A stretch of DNA of 64,000 nucleotides, from the NCBI GenBank assembly GCA_024518585.1, contig JANIHI010000001.1:62001-126000 (forward strand), given 5' to 3'. Source of the DNA: Methanolinea sp. (GTDB lineage Archaea; Halobacteriota; Methanomicrobia; Methanomicrobiales; Methanospirillaceae). The translations under genes were made by a program, and so were the position numbers. The notes under the pieces were generated by a model. The model saw only the letters and a program-made list of their open reading frames with translations, searched no databases and was not told where the DNA came from. This document shows positions 24,537 to 33,616 of the stretch, in pieces (position 1 is the stretch's first letter; each line of letters begins with the position of its first letter).

Positions 24537-25973
24537 ATGATTGCGCTCGAGAACGTCAGTTACCGGTACCGGGGGAGCGGGAGGGAGGCAATCGCGGGTC
24601 TTTCCCTCGATGTATCACCCGGTGAGTGCATCATGGTGACGGGGCCGTCCGGGGCCGGCAAGACGACGCTGTGCATGGCCGCCTGCGGTATCCTCGAGCA
24701 TGAATACGGCGGAGAGAAGAGGGGGCGTGTCTTTATTCTCGGGAGGGACGTCAAAGATTACGCCGGGATTTCAGAGATTTCGTCCCATGTCAGCCTCGTC
24801 TTTGATGACCCCGAGGCCCAGCTGATTTTTACCACCGTCGAGGAGGAGATCCTCTCTGCCCTCGAACGGAGGGGCCTTTCATCCGCCGAGGTGGAGGCAA
24901 GGCTCTCGGCCATCCTCGAGGTGACACATCTCTCTTCCCTCAAGGACCGTCCGCCCCATGCCCTCTCCGGCGGGCAGAAACAGAGGGTTGTGCTCGCCGC
25001 CGCGCTTGCACTCGGCACAGATATCCTTGTCCTTGACGAACCGACGGCTGAACTCGATGAAGAGGGGACGCAAAGCATCGTCGCGGTCCTCAAGGCCCTC
25101 AAGGCCGGGGGAAAGACGATCCTCTTCACGGAGCACAAGTTCTCCCCTTTCAAGTCCCTCGTCGACCGCCTTGTGGTCATGGAAAGGGGGAAGTTCCTCG
25201 CAATGGGTCTTCCCGATGCCCTGCTTGCAGACAGGGCCGTAAAAGATAGTGTCATGCCCGACTTTTCCGGGATCCGGGATACCTCCCCCTCTCTCCCGTC
25301 CTCAGGCAAATCCCCTGTCATTTCTGTTCGCGAGCTGGAATTCCTGTACGGAGACGTCCCTGCCCTGGCAGGAGTATCCCTTGACATCTGCCCCGGCGAG
25401 TTCGTTGCAATCGTCGGGGAAAACGGCTCGGGAAAGACGACCCTGATCAAGCACTTCGTCGGGCTCCTCCGTCCGACCCGCGGCAGCATAGTTATTGACG
25501 GGAAAGACGGAATGACTACTCCCGTTTCGGAGCTGGCACATTCCGTGGGCCTCGTGTTCCAGAATCCTGACCACATGTTCTTTGCGGACACGGTTGCCGG
25601 GGAGGTCATGTTCGGTATCAGGAACCTTGGCATACCTGAACCTGACCGCGTCCTTTTGGATGTCCTCTCGGAATGCAGGCTTTCCGATGCAAAGGACCTG
25701 TATCCGCGGTGGTTGTCGCGGGGGGAACGCCAGAGGCTTGCCATTGCCTGCGTGCTCGCGATGCAGCCCCGGGTCATCGTCCTCGACGAACCGACAACCG
25801 GCCTCGACGGGAGGGAGGCCCGCGAGGTCATGGAGATCCTCAGGAGGCTGCAGAAGGATGGACGAACGATCGTGGTTGTCACGCATGACCTCACGATGGC
25901 GACGGAATGTGCCGACCGGGTCATCACCCTGCAAAGGGGGAGAGTCGTCTCTGATACCGGCAGGGGGGTATGA
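24537..25973 (+). CDS. ECF transporter fused double ATPase (EcfA1-EcfA2)
   Basis: One polypeptide of 478 residues with two ABC ATPase domains. Domain 1 (~1-235): Walker A GPSGAGKTT, signature LSGGQKQR, Walker B DILVLDEPTAEL. Domain 2 (~260-478): Walker A GENGSGKTT, signature LSRGERQR, Walker B VIVLDEPTTGLDG. Bacteria usually have two separate ATPases; the tandem form is common in archaea. It powers uptake of the S-component substrate together with EcfT. The second signature has LSRGE instead of LSGGQ, a tolerated change. Confidence 0.95.
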   Translation: MIALENVSYRYRGSGREAIAGLSLDVSPGECIMVTGPSGAGKTTLCMAACGILEHEYGGEKRGRVFILGRDVKDYAGISEISSHVSLVFDDPEAQLIFTTVEEEILSALERRGLSSAEVEARLSAILEVTHLSSLKDRPPHALSGGQKQRVVLAAALALGTDILVLDEPTAELDEEGTQSIVAVLKALKAGGKTILFTEHKFSPFKSLVDRLVVMERGKFLAMGLPDALLADRAVKDSVMPDFSGIRDTSPSLPSSGKSPVISVRELEFLYGDVPALAGVSLDICPGEFVAIVGENGSGKTTLIKHFVGLLRPTRGSIVIDGKDGMTTPVSELAHSVGLVFQNPDHMFFADTVAGEVMFGIRNLGIPEPDRVLLDVLSECRLSDAKDLYPRWLSRGERQRLAIACVLAMQPRVIVLDEPTTGLDGREAREVMEILRRLQKDGRTIVVVTHDLTMATECADRVITLQRGRVVSDTGRGV

Positions 25974-25979
25974 CAGGTG

Positions 25980-26759
25980 ATGGCAGAGATCCTCCAGTAC
26001 GTCCACAAGGACGGCCTCTTTCACCGGATGCACCCCGGGACAAAGATAGTCTTCGTCCTCGTTTTTGGGGTCATCACCATCCTCACCCTCGATATCTCCC
26101 TCCTTTGCGCCATCCTCGGCACTCTCCTCCTGCTGGCCTTCACCGGCAGGATCCTTATGGAAGTGCTGGACCAGATGAAGCTCATCCTTGCCATGAGCAG
26201 CATCTTCATCCTCATCACCCTTGTCACGATGCCCGGGGGAGACGTCCTGGGATACCTCATTCCCGGCGGGTTTCTCCCTGTTACAGCAGGTGCCCTGACT
26301 GCGGGGATCGTCCTTACCCTCCGATTCGCCATCCTGATCGTGGCATTCCAGATCTTTGTGATCACCACCCAGCCCCGGGACCTCGTCAATACCCTGGAAC
26401 GGGCAGGGGTCCCGATCGATTACAACCTGATGTTCCTGATTGCACTGCGTTTCATACCCACCCTCCAGGGAGAGGCAAAAAAGATCCACGAGGCCCAGCT
26501 TGCAAGGGGTTACAAGACCGGCAGGGGGTTTTCCGGCAGGATCAGGAGCGTTGCCCCAGTCATGGTTCCCCTCGTATCAAATGCCCTTTCCCGTGCAAAT
26601 GTCCTTGGAATAACGATAGACATGCGGGGGTACCGGAGTCGGAAGAGGACCCCTTTCCGCGAGGAACGCATGAATTTCCTTGACATGGTCTCCATCGCCC
26701 TCCTCGGTGTCACTTTCGTCCTCTTCATTGCACGTTCTTTTTCCGGGCCCGGCGGGTGA
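25980..26759 (+). CDS. ECF transporter transmembrane component EcfT
   Basis: A 259-residue membrane protein with the EcfT coupling-helix motif ARGYKTGR (near 175) and a second basic segment MRGYRSRKRTPF, which contact the ATPases. Start at ATG 25980; an adjacent GTG at 25977 is the track's choice. It completes the S-A1A2-T operon. Hydrophobic segments flank residues 20-140 and the C-terminal 240s. Confidence 0.93.
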   Translation: MAEILQYVHKDGLFHRMHPGTKIVFVLVFGVITILTLDISLLCAILGTLLLLAFTGRILMEVLDQMKLILAMSSIFILITLVTMPGGDVLGYLIPGGFLPVTAGALTAGIVLTLRFAILIVAFQIFVITTQPRDLVNTLERAGVPIDYNLMFLIALRFIPTLQGEAKKIHEAQLARGYKTGRGFSGRIRSVAPVMVPLVSNALSRANVLGITIDMRGYRSRKRTPFREERMNFLDMVSIALLGVTFVLFIARSFSGPGG

Positions 26760-26852
26760 GGGGGGCACTTCACCTGGAGAATGCAAAGGCACGGTCCCAC
26801 CCGGGATTAGCCCGGGTTGACCTTCCCTCTTCACGGAAAGACTGGGGGGAGA

Positions 26853-27884
26853 TTACTCTCCGTGTGACCGGTAAGTATACCAGATCCTGCATGCTCCCTC
26901 GTGGCTGACCATGCAGGGTCCGACCGGTGTCCGCGGTGTACATGCACGACCAAAGAGGCGACATTCCGTGGGCTCTGCCATGCCCCGGAGGACACGGTCA
27001 CACAGGCAGGCCGTCTGCTTCGTGACATGGCGGATGGTGATGTCAAACTTCTTCTGCGCATCGTACTGCTCGAATTCTTTCCTGAGCCGTAGTCCCGAAC
27101 GGGGAATGACAGGAAAACCCCGCCACTCGGCGTCCACGGGCTCGAATACCCTGTACATGAGCTCCTGTGCCTTGACGTTTCCCTCCCGTGTCACTGCCCG
27201 GGGGTAGGCGTTCTCCACCCGGGCTTCCCCTTTCCTGACCTGTTCGACCAGCATGAGGAGCCCAAGGAGAATATCCTCCGGTTCGAACCCTGCAACGACC
27301 TGGGGGACGGGAAACTGCTCGTATTCCCAGTAGCCGGCAACCGTGCAGACGTGCCCGGGGAGGAGGAACCCCTGGAGGCGGGCCTCCCCCTGCTCAAGGA
27401 GCCACTTCATTGCGGGGGGAACCAGGCGGTGACACGAGAGGATGCTGAAGTTTTCCGGTGGCCCCGAGAGGATGGCGGCCGCAACAGTCGGGGCCGTGGT
27501 CTCGAAACCGACCGAGATAAAAACGACTTCCTTTTGTGTATTTCTCGCTATCTCGACGGCCTTGTGCACACCCTGCACGACCCTCACGTCCCCGCCCGAT
27601 GATTCAAGGGACCCAGACGTCCCGGGAACCCGGAGGAGATCGCCATAGGTCGCAACGGTACAGCCCTTTTTCACAAGGTCAAGGGCAGCATCGATCTCAC
27701 CCTGCGGCGTGATGCAGACCGGGCAGCCGGGGCCCATCACGATCTTCAGCCTCCCGGGGAGAACGCGGCGCAGTCCCGTCCGTGAGATGGCCGCTTCATG
27801 CGTGCCACAGATATGCATGAAAATAAGGTCGCGATCGACGAGTTCTCCCAACTTTAGTGCAATTTCTTTTCCAAGGGCCACCAT
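26853..27884 (-). CDS. hypD: Hydrogenase maturation factor HypD
   Basis: HypD, with HypC, holds the Fe(CN)2CO fragment during [NiFe]-hydrogenase assembly. Conserved HICGTHE (25-31), MGPGCPVCIT (near 50) and FETTAPT (near 126) are present, plus the [4Fe-4S] cluster cysteines in the C-terminal CDRVLRGMAEPTECRLFGRACTP and VGPCMVSHEGAC segments. Length 343 is normal. No other hyp gene is adjacent; it stands alone, divergent from the MscS gene with 43 bases between starts. Confidence 0.96.
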   Translation of the reverse strand: MVALGKEIALKLGELVDRDLIFMHICGTHEAAISRTGLRRVLPGRLKIVMGPGCPVCITPQGEIDAALDLVKKGCTVATYGDLLRVPGTSGSLESSGGDVRVVQGVHKAVEIARNTQKEVVFISVGFETTAPTVAAAILSGPPENFSILSCHRLVPPAMKWLLEQGEARLQGFLLPGHVCTVAGYWEYEQFPVPQVVAGFEPEDILLGLLMLVEQVRKGEARVENAYPRAVTREGNVKAQELMYRVFEPVDAEWRGFPVIPRSGLRLRKEFEQYDAQKKFDITIRHVTKQTACLCDRVLRGMAEPTECRLFGRACTPRTPVGPCMVSHEGACRIWYTYRSHGE

Positions 27885-27927
27885 TTCAGATGAATTATTT
27901 TGTATCCGGACTGATAATCATACTGAT

Positions 27928-29016
27928 ATGACGGAAGAGGCGAGCATCACTTCGACCCAACCGGTCATTCCCCCCATCTTTGGACTTCACGGGAATCTCC
28001 CTGCACTCATCGTTGTCATCTGCGGTGCCCTTGTCGCCATCACCCTCTTCTTCCTGATGGGCTGGCTCCAGAAGAGAGCAGAGAAGACAGATTCAAAGAT
28101 TGACGATATCATCGTTGCAGCCCTCGGGACACCTGCTGTCATCGCAACGTTTATTATAACCCTGTTCATTGCTCTCCAGGTCGCGGATATCCCCCCCACG
28201 CTTGCCTGGATCGTGGACAGCAAGTACTTTGACGCGATATACATCATCCTCGGGGCCTGGGCACTCTCAAGCTTTGCCTACAATTTCATCAGCACGTATG
28301 GATACAAGCTCGCTGCAGCCACTGCAACTGACCTGGATGACCGCATGGTTGCCCTTGGCCTCATCGTGGCCAAGTATGTTATCTGGTTTGTCGCATTCCT
28401 GCTCATCCTCCACACGCTGGAGGTCGATATCACACCCCTGCTGGCAGGAGCCGGGATCATAACGCTCGCGCTGGCCCTGGCTGCCCAGGATATCTTCTCG
28501 AACTTCTTTGGCGGGGCCATGATTGCGATCGACAAGCCGTTCCGGATGAACGACCGCATCCAGATTGACCAGTACTTCGGTGATGTCATCGCTGTCGGGC
28601 CCCGGAGCACTCGGATCAAGACGCTGGACAACCAGATCGTGACGATACCAAATTCGAAACTCGTGAGCAACTATGTCGTGAATTATGCGATGCCAGAACC
28701 AAAGATAAAGGTCAGGCTGCCCGTCAGTGTCGCCTATGGTTCTGATGTGAAAAAGGTCAGGGAAACCCTCCTTGACCTGGCAAAAAAATGTTCAGAGAAA
28801 TATCCCTTTATTCTCACCGAGCCGGAACCTGTCGTCTATTTCCTGGAATTCGGAGCTTCAAGCCTGAACTTCCAGCTTGTCGTCTGGATCAACGATTTTT
28901 CTCTGACATACGAGACAAAAGATGCCCTGAACATGGAGATTGCAGAACGGTTCGCAGAGGAAGGGATTGAAATCCCGTTCCCGCAGATGGACGTCCACAT
29001 AAAGGACAACTCCTGA
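27928..29016 (+). CDS. MscS-family mechanosensitive channel
   Basis: The track ORF reads back through the antisense of hypD; the proper start is MTEEASITSTQPVIPPIFG at 27928 (362 residues). Four to five transmembrane helices lead to the pore-lining helix (LLAGAGIITLALALAAQDIFSNFFGGAMIAIDKPF), then the cytoplasmic beta domain (RMNDRIQIDQYFGDVIAVGPRSTRIKTLDNQIVTIPNSKL) diagnostic of MscS. Expected role: release of osmolytes under hypo-osmotic stress. Confidence 0.95.
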   Translation: MTEEASITSTQPVIPPIFGLHGNLPALIVVICGALVAITLFFLMGWLQKRAEKTDSKIDDIIVAALGTPAVIATFIITLFIALQVADIPPTLAWIVDSKYFDAIYIILGAWALSSFAYNFISTYGYKLAAATATDLDDRMVALGLIVAKYVIWFVAFLLILHTLEVDITPLLAGAGIITLALALAAQDIFSNFFGGAMIAIDKPFRMNDRIQIDQYFGDVIAVGPRSTRIKTLDNQIVTIPNSKLVSNYVVNYAMPEPKIKVRLPVSVAYGSDVKKVRETLLDLAKKCSEKYPFILTEPEPVVYFLEFGASSLNFQLVVWINDFSLTYETKDALNMEIAERFAEEGIEIPFPQMDVHIKDNS

Positions 29017-29233
29017 CTTTTTTCCCGGTAAAAATAACAAAAAACTCTTTTCTCCTTTGGACCCGGGTCTCCTGTAATATCTGCCAGGGATGGAAACCAA
29101 TCCCGGGGGTTTCCCGGCCGGTAAGTCATCTCAGGGATTGCAAGCTGACTCCGGGGACGTCATCTTCTTTGCCATTAGGGGCATTTTCATTCCGGGGACC
29201 GGATCGCAACAACCGGGAATGTGAGCGAGACCA
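29017..29233. other. Non-coding stretch after the MscS gene
   Basis: Starts with a T-rich terminator (actttttt) directly after the stop. No coding frame on either strand has convincing protein features; the rest is GC-rich spacer leading into repeat family A copy 2. The whole gap to 29414 has no gene. Confidence 0.5.
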
Positions 29234-29320
29234 GGGAGACGGGGGTTTTTCTCCAACCGCCCGTGACCGCAGTGCGGTTGGGCATAAATAGCGAGAATGG
29301 CGAAGCCATTTTCATTGGAA
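29234..29320 (+). repeat. Dispersed repeat family A, copy 2
   Basis: Core 29255-29320: AACCGCCCGTGACC, stem GACCGC-AGT-GCGGTT, linker ggcataaa, stem AATGGC-GAA-GCCATT ending TTTTCATTGGAA. A preceding GGGAGA...TCTCC stem at 29234-29254 is partly shared with copy 3. About 95 bases upstream of the TIM-barrel gene. Confidence 0.75.
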
Positions 29321-29414
29321 CCACAAGGGAGAGGGGGTGGTGGGACATGGTGCATCAGGGGCCCGGGTAGCATCTATCATAACCTATTTCATTCCCCCCG
29401 CATGACAGGAGAAT

Positions 29415-30125
29415 ATGTTTGGGATCTCCACGTTCTGCCTCCACCAGCACCCCCTCGCCCACGCCCTCGAGGTGCTCTCTTCCCACACGAACCTCGTGGA
29501 GATCATGGATGACGGCCCCCACTACCTTGCATCTGCCGAACTCCTCGGGTCATATTCACTCCGGTATGCCTTCCACGCCCCATCGCGGGGTGTCAATATC
29601 GCAAGCCTCCTCGAACCTATCCGGCGTGCGAGTGTCGAGGTCATCGAACACTGCCTTGACCTTGCCGGCGAGGTCGGGGCGCCTGTCGTGATCCACCCCG
29701 GCTACTTTGCCTGGGAGCAGGAGAGGGAGCCGGCCCTCCGGCAGATGGAGCTGTCCCTTCGCGAGCTGAAGGCGTATGCCGCTGACCATGGGGTCACGTT
29801 CTATATTGAAAACATGGGAAACTGGAACTACTTCTTCCTCCGGACTCCCCAGGAACTTGACATCATCGACGGTATCGGCCTTGCGCTCGACGTCGGCCAT
29901 GCCCACCTCAACCACTGCCTTCCCGGTTTTCTCACAACCCGCATCTCCCACGTCCACATCCACGACAATGACGGCAGGGACGACACACACCTGGCCGTCG
30001 GTAAAGGCTCAATTGATTTCGTTCCCGTGATGGATGCCATCCGGCGGGACCATGCGGTCCCGGTTATCGAGGTATCGACGTTCGAGGGGACATGCGAGAG
30101 TATCAGGGCGCTGGACCGGCTCTAG
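29415..30125 (+). CDS. Sugar phosphate isomerase/epimerase-like TIM barrel (AP endonuclease 2 family)
   Basis: A 236-residue xylose-isomerase-like TIM barrel. Metal-ligand residues expected for the fold appear in order: HAPSR, VVIHPGYF, YIENMGNW, LALDVGHAHLN, ISHVHIHDNDG and VIEVSTFEG. The short length matches archaeal members annotated as sugar phosphate isomerase/epimerase; endonuclease IV activity is less likely because several of its signature residues are absent. Substrate unknown. Promoter-like ctatcataacctattt precedes the start. Confidence 0.8.
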   Translation: MFGISTFCLHQHPLAHALEVLSSHTNLVEIMDDGPHYLASAELLGSYSLRYAFHAPSRGVNIASLLEPIRRASVEVIEHCLDLAGEVGAPVVIHPGYFAWEQEREPALRQMELSLRELKAYAADHGVTFYIENMGNWNYFFLRTPQELDIIDGIGLALDVGHAHLNHCLPGFLTTRISHVHIHDNDGRDDTHLAVGKGSIDFVPVMDAIRRDHAVPVIEVSTFEGTCESIRALDRL

Positions 30126-30221
30126 ACTTGGCCTCCAAATTTAAAATGAGCTGTCTATTTCGTGATTTTCCCTCCTGCCACGACGAGAGATGTGAGACCT
30201 TCCGAACGGGAAATATCCGCA

Positions 30222-30231
30222 ATCTTTTAAA
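30222..30231 (+). promoter_or_regulatory. TATA box of tRNA-Thr
   Basis: tcttttaaac about 33-42 bases before the mature 5' end of the tRNA, the expected location for an archaeal tRNA promoter. Confidence 0.6.
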
Positions 30232-30262
30232 CCGTATACGTTGACTATTGTTCTCACATCGT

Positions 30263-30335
30263 GCCTTTGTGGCTCAGTCGGTAGAGCGACACCTTGGTAA
30301 GGTGTAGGTCGGGGGTTCGATTCCCCCCAAAGGCT
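30263..30335 (+). tRNA. tRNA-Thr (anticodon GGT)
   Basis: Full cloverleaf: acceptor GCCTTTG/CAAAGGC, D-stem GCTC/GAGC, anticodon stem ACACC/GGTGT with loop TTGGTAA (anticodon GGT), T-stem GGGGG/CCCCC with loop TTCGATT, discriminator T as usual for archaeal tRNA-Thr. No intron and no encoded CCA. It decodes ACC and ACU. Confidence 0.97.
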
Positions 30336-30605
30336 CTCATACCTTTTTTTCAATCCTTCAGTTCTGGCAATTCTAAAATAGGAAAAATCATTTTTATCTC
30401 CCATCTCACTATCCGTCAGTATTCCGCGGAACCTATATCGTAAAAAGCTGGAATTCCTCCTATAAAGCAATAAAACCCGGAGTCATCATTTTGGTGATAC
30501 GAAGACGTCGCGACACTGCTCCGTCCTGGAAGGACACTATCCCCTGTTCTCTTTCTTCTCCTCCCTGGGTTTCCGGCTCATTTACGCCAACGTAGCTCTT
30601 TTGCT
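30336..30605. other. Intergenic stretch after tRNA-Thr, no gene seen
   Basis: Begins with a T-rich terminator (accttttttt) after the tRNA. A track ORF covering the antisense of the tRNA is spurious. No repeat family member or structured RNA was recognised here. Confidence 0.5.
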
Positions 30606-30851
30606 TTACCGTTCCGGCGTCATGACAACTTTATCCTGCAGTTCCATGTGCAGCCGGGCCATCTCCCTGAGCTGTTCTGCAAGGGCAACGACGTCGTTTC
30701 CCTGGGCACTGTGAAACCGCCGGTTCAGGATATCGATTGCCTTTGTGGTAATGCGGAGAATGGCCTCCCTGTCATGGATGCTTTCCGGGTCCATACACTC
30801 CCCTGCCCCCTCAAAGGGAAAGAACTTTCTGATTACCTCACGGCAGGTCAT
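30606..30851 (-). CDS. Small hypothetical protein downstream of a pilin-like gene
   Basis: An 81-residue, mostly helical, acidic protein (DREAILRITTKAIDILNRRF, VVALAEQLREMARLHMEL) with no recognised domain, no signal peptide and two Cys. Its ATG overlaps the stop of the pilin-like gene by 4 bases, which argues that it is translated. Function not inferable. Confidence 0.6.
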   Translation of the reverse strand: MTCREVIRKFFPFEGAGECMDPESIHDREAILRITTKAIDILNRRFHSAQGNDVVALAEQLREMARLHMELQDKVVMTPER

Positions 30852-31387
30852 GCCGTCCTGCTGTACCGGGATATGAGGATATTTTTTGGTTTCTGGTAGA
30901 CCTCCACGGTGATGAGGTCTCCCGGGTGGAAAGTCCCATCGGTGAAGTCAAGAACAATCTTTTCGTGGATGTTCCATTTCTCCCCCTGGCAGCCAAGTCC
31001 CCCCATAGTCTGGATTCCATTGTGGTGGGTCCTGATGAATTCATAGCCGTTGAAGGTCTCGATCACGCAGGGAAGTTTCTTGCTGTTTCGATAGAACGTT
31101 GCGTAGAGGTCATTGTTGGGATAGGCCTGCGTTCCGTTGTGAAACAGGACAACCCTTGAGTCGTAATTGAGAATGCCGTTCTCACTCGTGTGAATGACAC
31201 TGCGTATCTCTATGAAGGATGGAGGGTCCGCAGTTGTGGGAAAATCAAACGAGGGGAACGCAAACATCAGTAACACGAGGAGAGCGAGGAGTATGGTGAT
31301 GGCGACCAGGAGGATTGTTGCGACCGGATGCGATACTCCGCTCTCCCGTGTTCTTGGAAACAAACTATCGGTGGTTATCCGGAACAC
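30848..31387 (-). CDS. Type IV pilin-like protein (archaeal pilin N-terminal domain)
   Basis: The N-terminus RESGVSHPVATILLVAITILLALLVLLMFAF is the archaeal pilin/flagellin class III signal segment (DUF1628/Pilin_N type): a short charged leader, then a long hydrophobic helix that packs in the filament core. The remaining ~130 residues form an extracellular beta-rich head with two Cys. The 5' end is uncertain: the GTG at 31387 abuts a TATA-like TTTAAA, and a TTG at 31363 would give the usual short leader. Likely a surface filament or adhesion subunit. Confidence 0.8.
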   Translation of the reverse strand: MFRITTDSLFPRTRESGVSHPVATILLVAITILLALLVLLMFAFPSFDFPTTADPPSFIEIRSVIHTSENGILNYDSRVVLFHNGTQAYPNNDLYATFYRNSKKLPCVIETFNGYEFIRTHHNGIQTMGGLGCQGEKWNIHEKIVLDFTDGTFHPGDLITVEVYQKPKNILISRYSRTA

Positions 31388-31498
31388 CTTTAAAAATTGT
31401 GTTTTATTATCGCCGTGGTATCCCGGGAAAGGGAGGGGAAAATGGTGTCAATGAGAGGCAATTTATCCAAAAAAGGAGAAAAGAAAGAGGGTATTCCT

Positions 31499-31828
31499 CT
31501 ATTGTACCTCTTCTCCTGTTCGGATCCTGAATGACCTGACAACAGGGATGATGAATATCCTGCCGTCTCCCACCTTCCCCGTGCGGGCAGCTTTCATGAT
31601 TATTTCTGTTGTTTTTTCTGCCATTTCATCTGCCACCACGACATCGACCATGGTCTTAGGGATAAAATCAACGTTCATTTTCCCCCCGCGGTATGTCAGG
31701 GTGATCCCTTTCTGGTCACCCCTTCCCTGCACTTCGCGGATGGTCATCCCGTTGATACCTGCCTTTTCAAGCTCCTGCTTGACAAACTCAAGCCTCTCGG
31801 GCCGGATTATTGCCTTTATCATCATCAT
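31499..31828 (-). CDS. glnK: Nitrogen regulatory protein P-II (GlnK)
   Basis: P-II proteins bind ATP/ADP and 2-oxoglutarate and block Amt when nitrogen is plentiful. The 109 residues show KAIIRPERLEFVKQEL, the GRGDQKGITLTYRGG start of the T-loop, and the C-terminal KVGDGRIFIIPV ATP-binding segment. The bacterial uridylylation Tyr51 position is Met here, as in other archaea, so control by uridylylation is not expected. It lies 22 bases downstream of amt; in many genomes the order is reversed. Confidence 0.95.
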   Translation of the reverse strand: MMMIKAIIRPERLEFVKQELEKAGINGMTIREVQGRGDQKGITLTYRGGKMNVDFIPKTMVDVVVADEMAEKTTEIIMKAARTGKVGDGRIFIIPVVRSFRIRTGEEVQ

Positions 31829-31850
31829 ACACGATCACACCCACCCATCT

Positions 31851-33047
31851 TCATACCCTCTCGCCATGCTGCGAAAGGTCAAGGCCGACATACTCCTCCT
31901 CCTCACTGACGCGGAGACCAAGTGTCATGTCAACGACCTTTGCAAGGATTAACGTGACAATGAACGCATAGGCGAGTGCTGCAAAGGCACCGGCTGCGTT
32001 TGCTATGAACTGCTGCACGTTACCCTCGATCAGGCCTGAATACCCGTTGACTGCTGCCGCCGCAAAGATACCTGTCGCGAGCGCACCCCACAGGCCCCCC
32101 ATCCCATGGATGGACCATGCATCGAGGCTCTCATCAAGGCCAGATTTCTGGCGCCACAGCAGGCAGGCGTAACAGATGAGACCGGCGACCGCACCGATGA
32201 TGATGGATGCAGGAATCGTGACGAATCCTGCGGCTGGTGTTATCGCAACCAGCCCGGCAATAGCACCGCTCACCATCCCCAGGGAACTGGGCTTCCCCCG
32301 TACCCAGCTTGCCAGCAGCCAGCTCAGTGCACCGGCAGCGGCAGACGTGTTCGTGACGAGGAAGGCTGTTGCAGCGATATCGTTGGCTGCGAGTGCAGAC
32401 CCCGCGTTGAACCCAAACCAGCCGAACCAGAGGAGGGCAGCCCCAAGCAGCGTCATCGGGATGTTGGAGGGTTCCATCGTGTACTGGCCAAATCCTGCTC
32501 TCTTCCCAACGACGAGGGCGACTGCGAGGGCAGCAAACCCCGAGCTGATATGGACCACCGTCCCGCCGGCAAAGTCGAGGGAACCAAAGGCCATTGCCCA
32601 GCCACCGCCCCAGGCCCAGTGAGCGAGCGGGTCGTAGACAAGGGTCGTCCAGAGGAGGGCAAAGACAATGAAAGCCGATAGGCGGACCCTTTCTGCAAAC
32701 CCGGATGTCACGATCGCCATCGTGACCGTGGCAAAGACCAGTTGGAAGGCAACAAAGAGGAGAGGCGGGTACGCAGCGTCGGGGGACGTTGTCCCGATGC
32801 CCTCGAGGCCGAGGTACTGCAGACCGCCGATGAAGCCTCCGATATCAGGCCCGAATGCAAGCGTGTATCCCCAGAGGACCCACTGGATACTCACAAGGGC
32901 AAAGACGATGAAGGATAGTGCCACCATCGAGATAATGTTCTTTTTCCTCACCAGCCCGCCGTAAAAGAACCCAACAGCCGGTGTCATCAGCATCACCAGG
33001 GCCGTCGATATCAGGAGCCAGGCAGTCGTTCCAGAATCCAGAGCCAT
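31851..33047 (-). CDS. amt: Ammonium transporter Amt
   Basis: Amt forms a trimer that takes up ammonium. The 398-residue sequence predicts 11 transmembrane helices and has the twin pore histidines in [13 protein letters not shown] (near 164) and [13 protein letters not shown] (near 306), plus [15 protein letters not shown]. The C-terminal cytosolic tail ([21 protein letters not shown]) is the part GlnK normally contacts. Transcribed with glnK; an AT-rich promoter with a palindromic operator lies ~100-125 bases upstream. Confidence 0.96.
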   Translation of the reverse strand: MALDSGTTAWLLISTALVMLMTPAVGFFYGGLVRKKNIISMVALSFIVFALVSIQWVLWGYTLAFGPDIGGFIGGLQYLGLEGIGTTSPDAAYPPLLFVAFQLVFATVTMAIVTSGFAERVRLSAFIVFALLWTTLVYDPLAHWAWGGGWAMAFGSLDFAGGTVVHISSGFAALAVALVVGKRAGFGQYTMEPSNIPMTLLGAALLWFGWFGFNAGSALAANDIAATAFLVTNTSAAAGALSWLLASWVRGKPSSLGMVSGAIAGLVAITPAAGFVTIPASIIIGAVAGLICYACLLWRQKSGLDESLDAWSIHGMGGLWGALATGIFAAAAVNGYSGLIEGNVQQFIANAAGAFAALAYAFIVTLILAKVVDMTLGLRVSEEEEYVGLDLSQHGERV

Positions 33048-33144
33048 TCGCTTTTCTCCCTGCTTTTTCCCTAATTTCTCGATCCAATCAAGCAGTGAAT
33101 CAGGGTTTTTCTCTTGGAGTCATCCCTTTCATCCCGTTGATTGA

Positions 33145-33160
33145 TAGAAATTATGTTCTA
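33145..33160. promoter_or_regulatory. Candidate NrpR-type operator at the amt-glnK promoter
   Basis: TAGAAATTATGTTCTA is a palindrome with perfect 5-base arms and contains GAA-N6-TTC. It lies between the predicted minus-strand TATA box (33161-33176) and start of transcription, where a repressor would block RNA polymerase. NrpR of Methanococcus uses GGAA-N6-TTCC. A related site is at glnA. Confidence 0.5.
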
Positions 33161-33176
33161 TATTATTTATAATTAT
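33161..33176 (-). promoter_or_regulatory. TATA region of amt-glnK
   Basis: On the minus strand the sequence attataaataata is a strong archaeal TATA element; transcription would begin near 33140, giving a ~90-base leader before the amt ATG. Confidence 0.55.
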
Positions 33177-33186
33177 CTAAATTTCC

Positions 33187-33272
33187 AGGAGAGTGGATTT
33201 TCTACCAACCGCCCATGACCGCCGGGCGGTCGAGCATAAAGCATGAAAATGGCGAAGCCATTTTCATTGGAA
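33187..33272 (+). repeat. Dispersed repeat family A, copy 3
   Basis: Core 33207-33272: AACCGCCCATGACC, perfect stem GACCGC-CGG-GCGGTC, linker gagcataaa, then GAAAATGGC-GAA-GCCATTTTC (nine perfect pairs) and ATTGGAA. The best-preserved copy. Directly upstream of the amt promoter, but on the opposite strand from amt. Confidence 0.8.
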
Positions 33273-33616
33273 AAGGATACAATGCCGCTCAGCCCCAATG
33301 GAGAATGATCAAGGAGGAGGATGGCCCGGGCACAAGGAGCCTGGCCATCCCGAGAACGCAGGTGCCGATTACAAATTCGGCAAATCGGAGATCGGGAGGA
33401 CTGATATGAATGCTACATATCAGGCCTCCACGGGATACCCTGACTTTCCTTCGCGTAAAGGACGTATCCTTTTATGACCAGGTAACTGGGAAACATGGGA
33501 GCGATTTCCATGATATAAGAAGGAAGTTACTTTCATATATTATATATATTTTTTGATTAACGTGGGAGAGAGGAGACCCTCTCAAAAGGGACCAGAGATT
33601 AAAAAATCCCTCTTCA
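33273..33616. other. Non-coding stretch between repeat A copy 3 and repeat B copy 2
   Basis: About 340 bases without a credible gene. It contains an AT-only tract (catatattatatatatttttt near 33534-33554) followed by a perfect GAGAGG-AGAC-CCTCTC hairpin at 33568-33583. No protein-like frame; possibly the remnant of mobile-element insertions or an unrecognised RNA promoter and terminator. Confidence 0.45.

Noticed and set aside
24758-26008. 416-residue minus-strand ORF
   Set aside because: Antisense of the double ECF ATPase; Ser/Arg-rich shadow typical of GC-rich genes.
27709-27927. N-terminal 73-residue extension of the MscS ORF
   Set aside because: It is antisense to hypD and lacks membrane character; the ATG at 27928 fits the family start.
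30141-30470. 109-residue minus-strand ORF containing WGESNPRPTPYQGVALPTEPQ
   Set aside because: It is the antisense translation of tRNA-Thr; this peptide is a well-known spurious product of tRNA genes.
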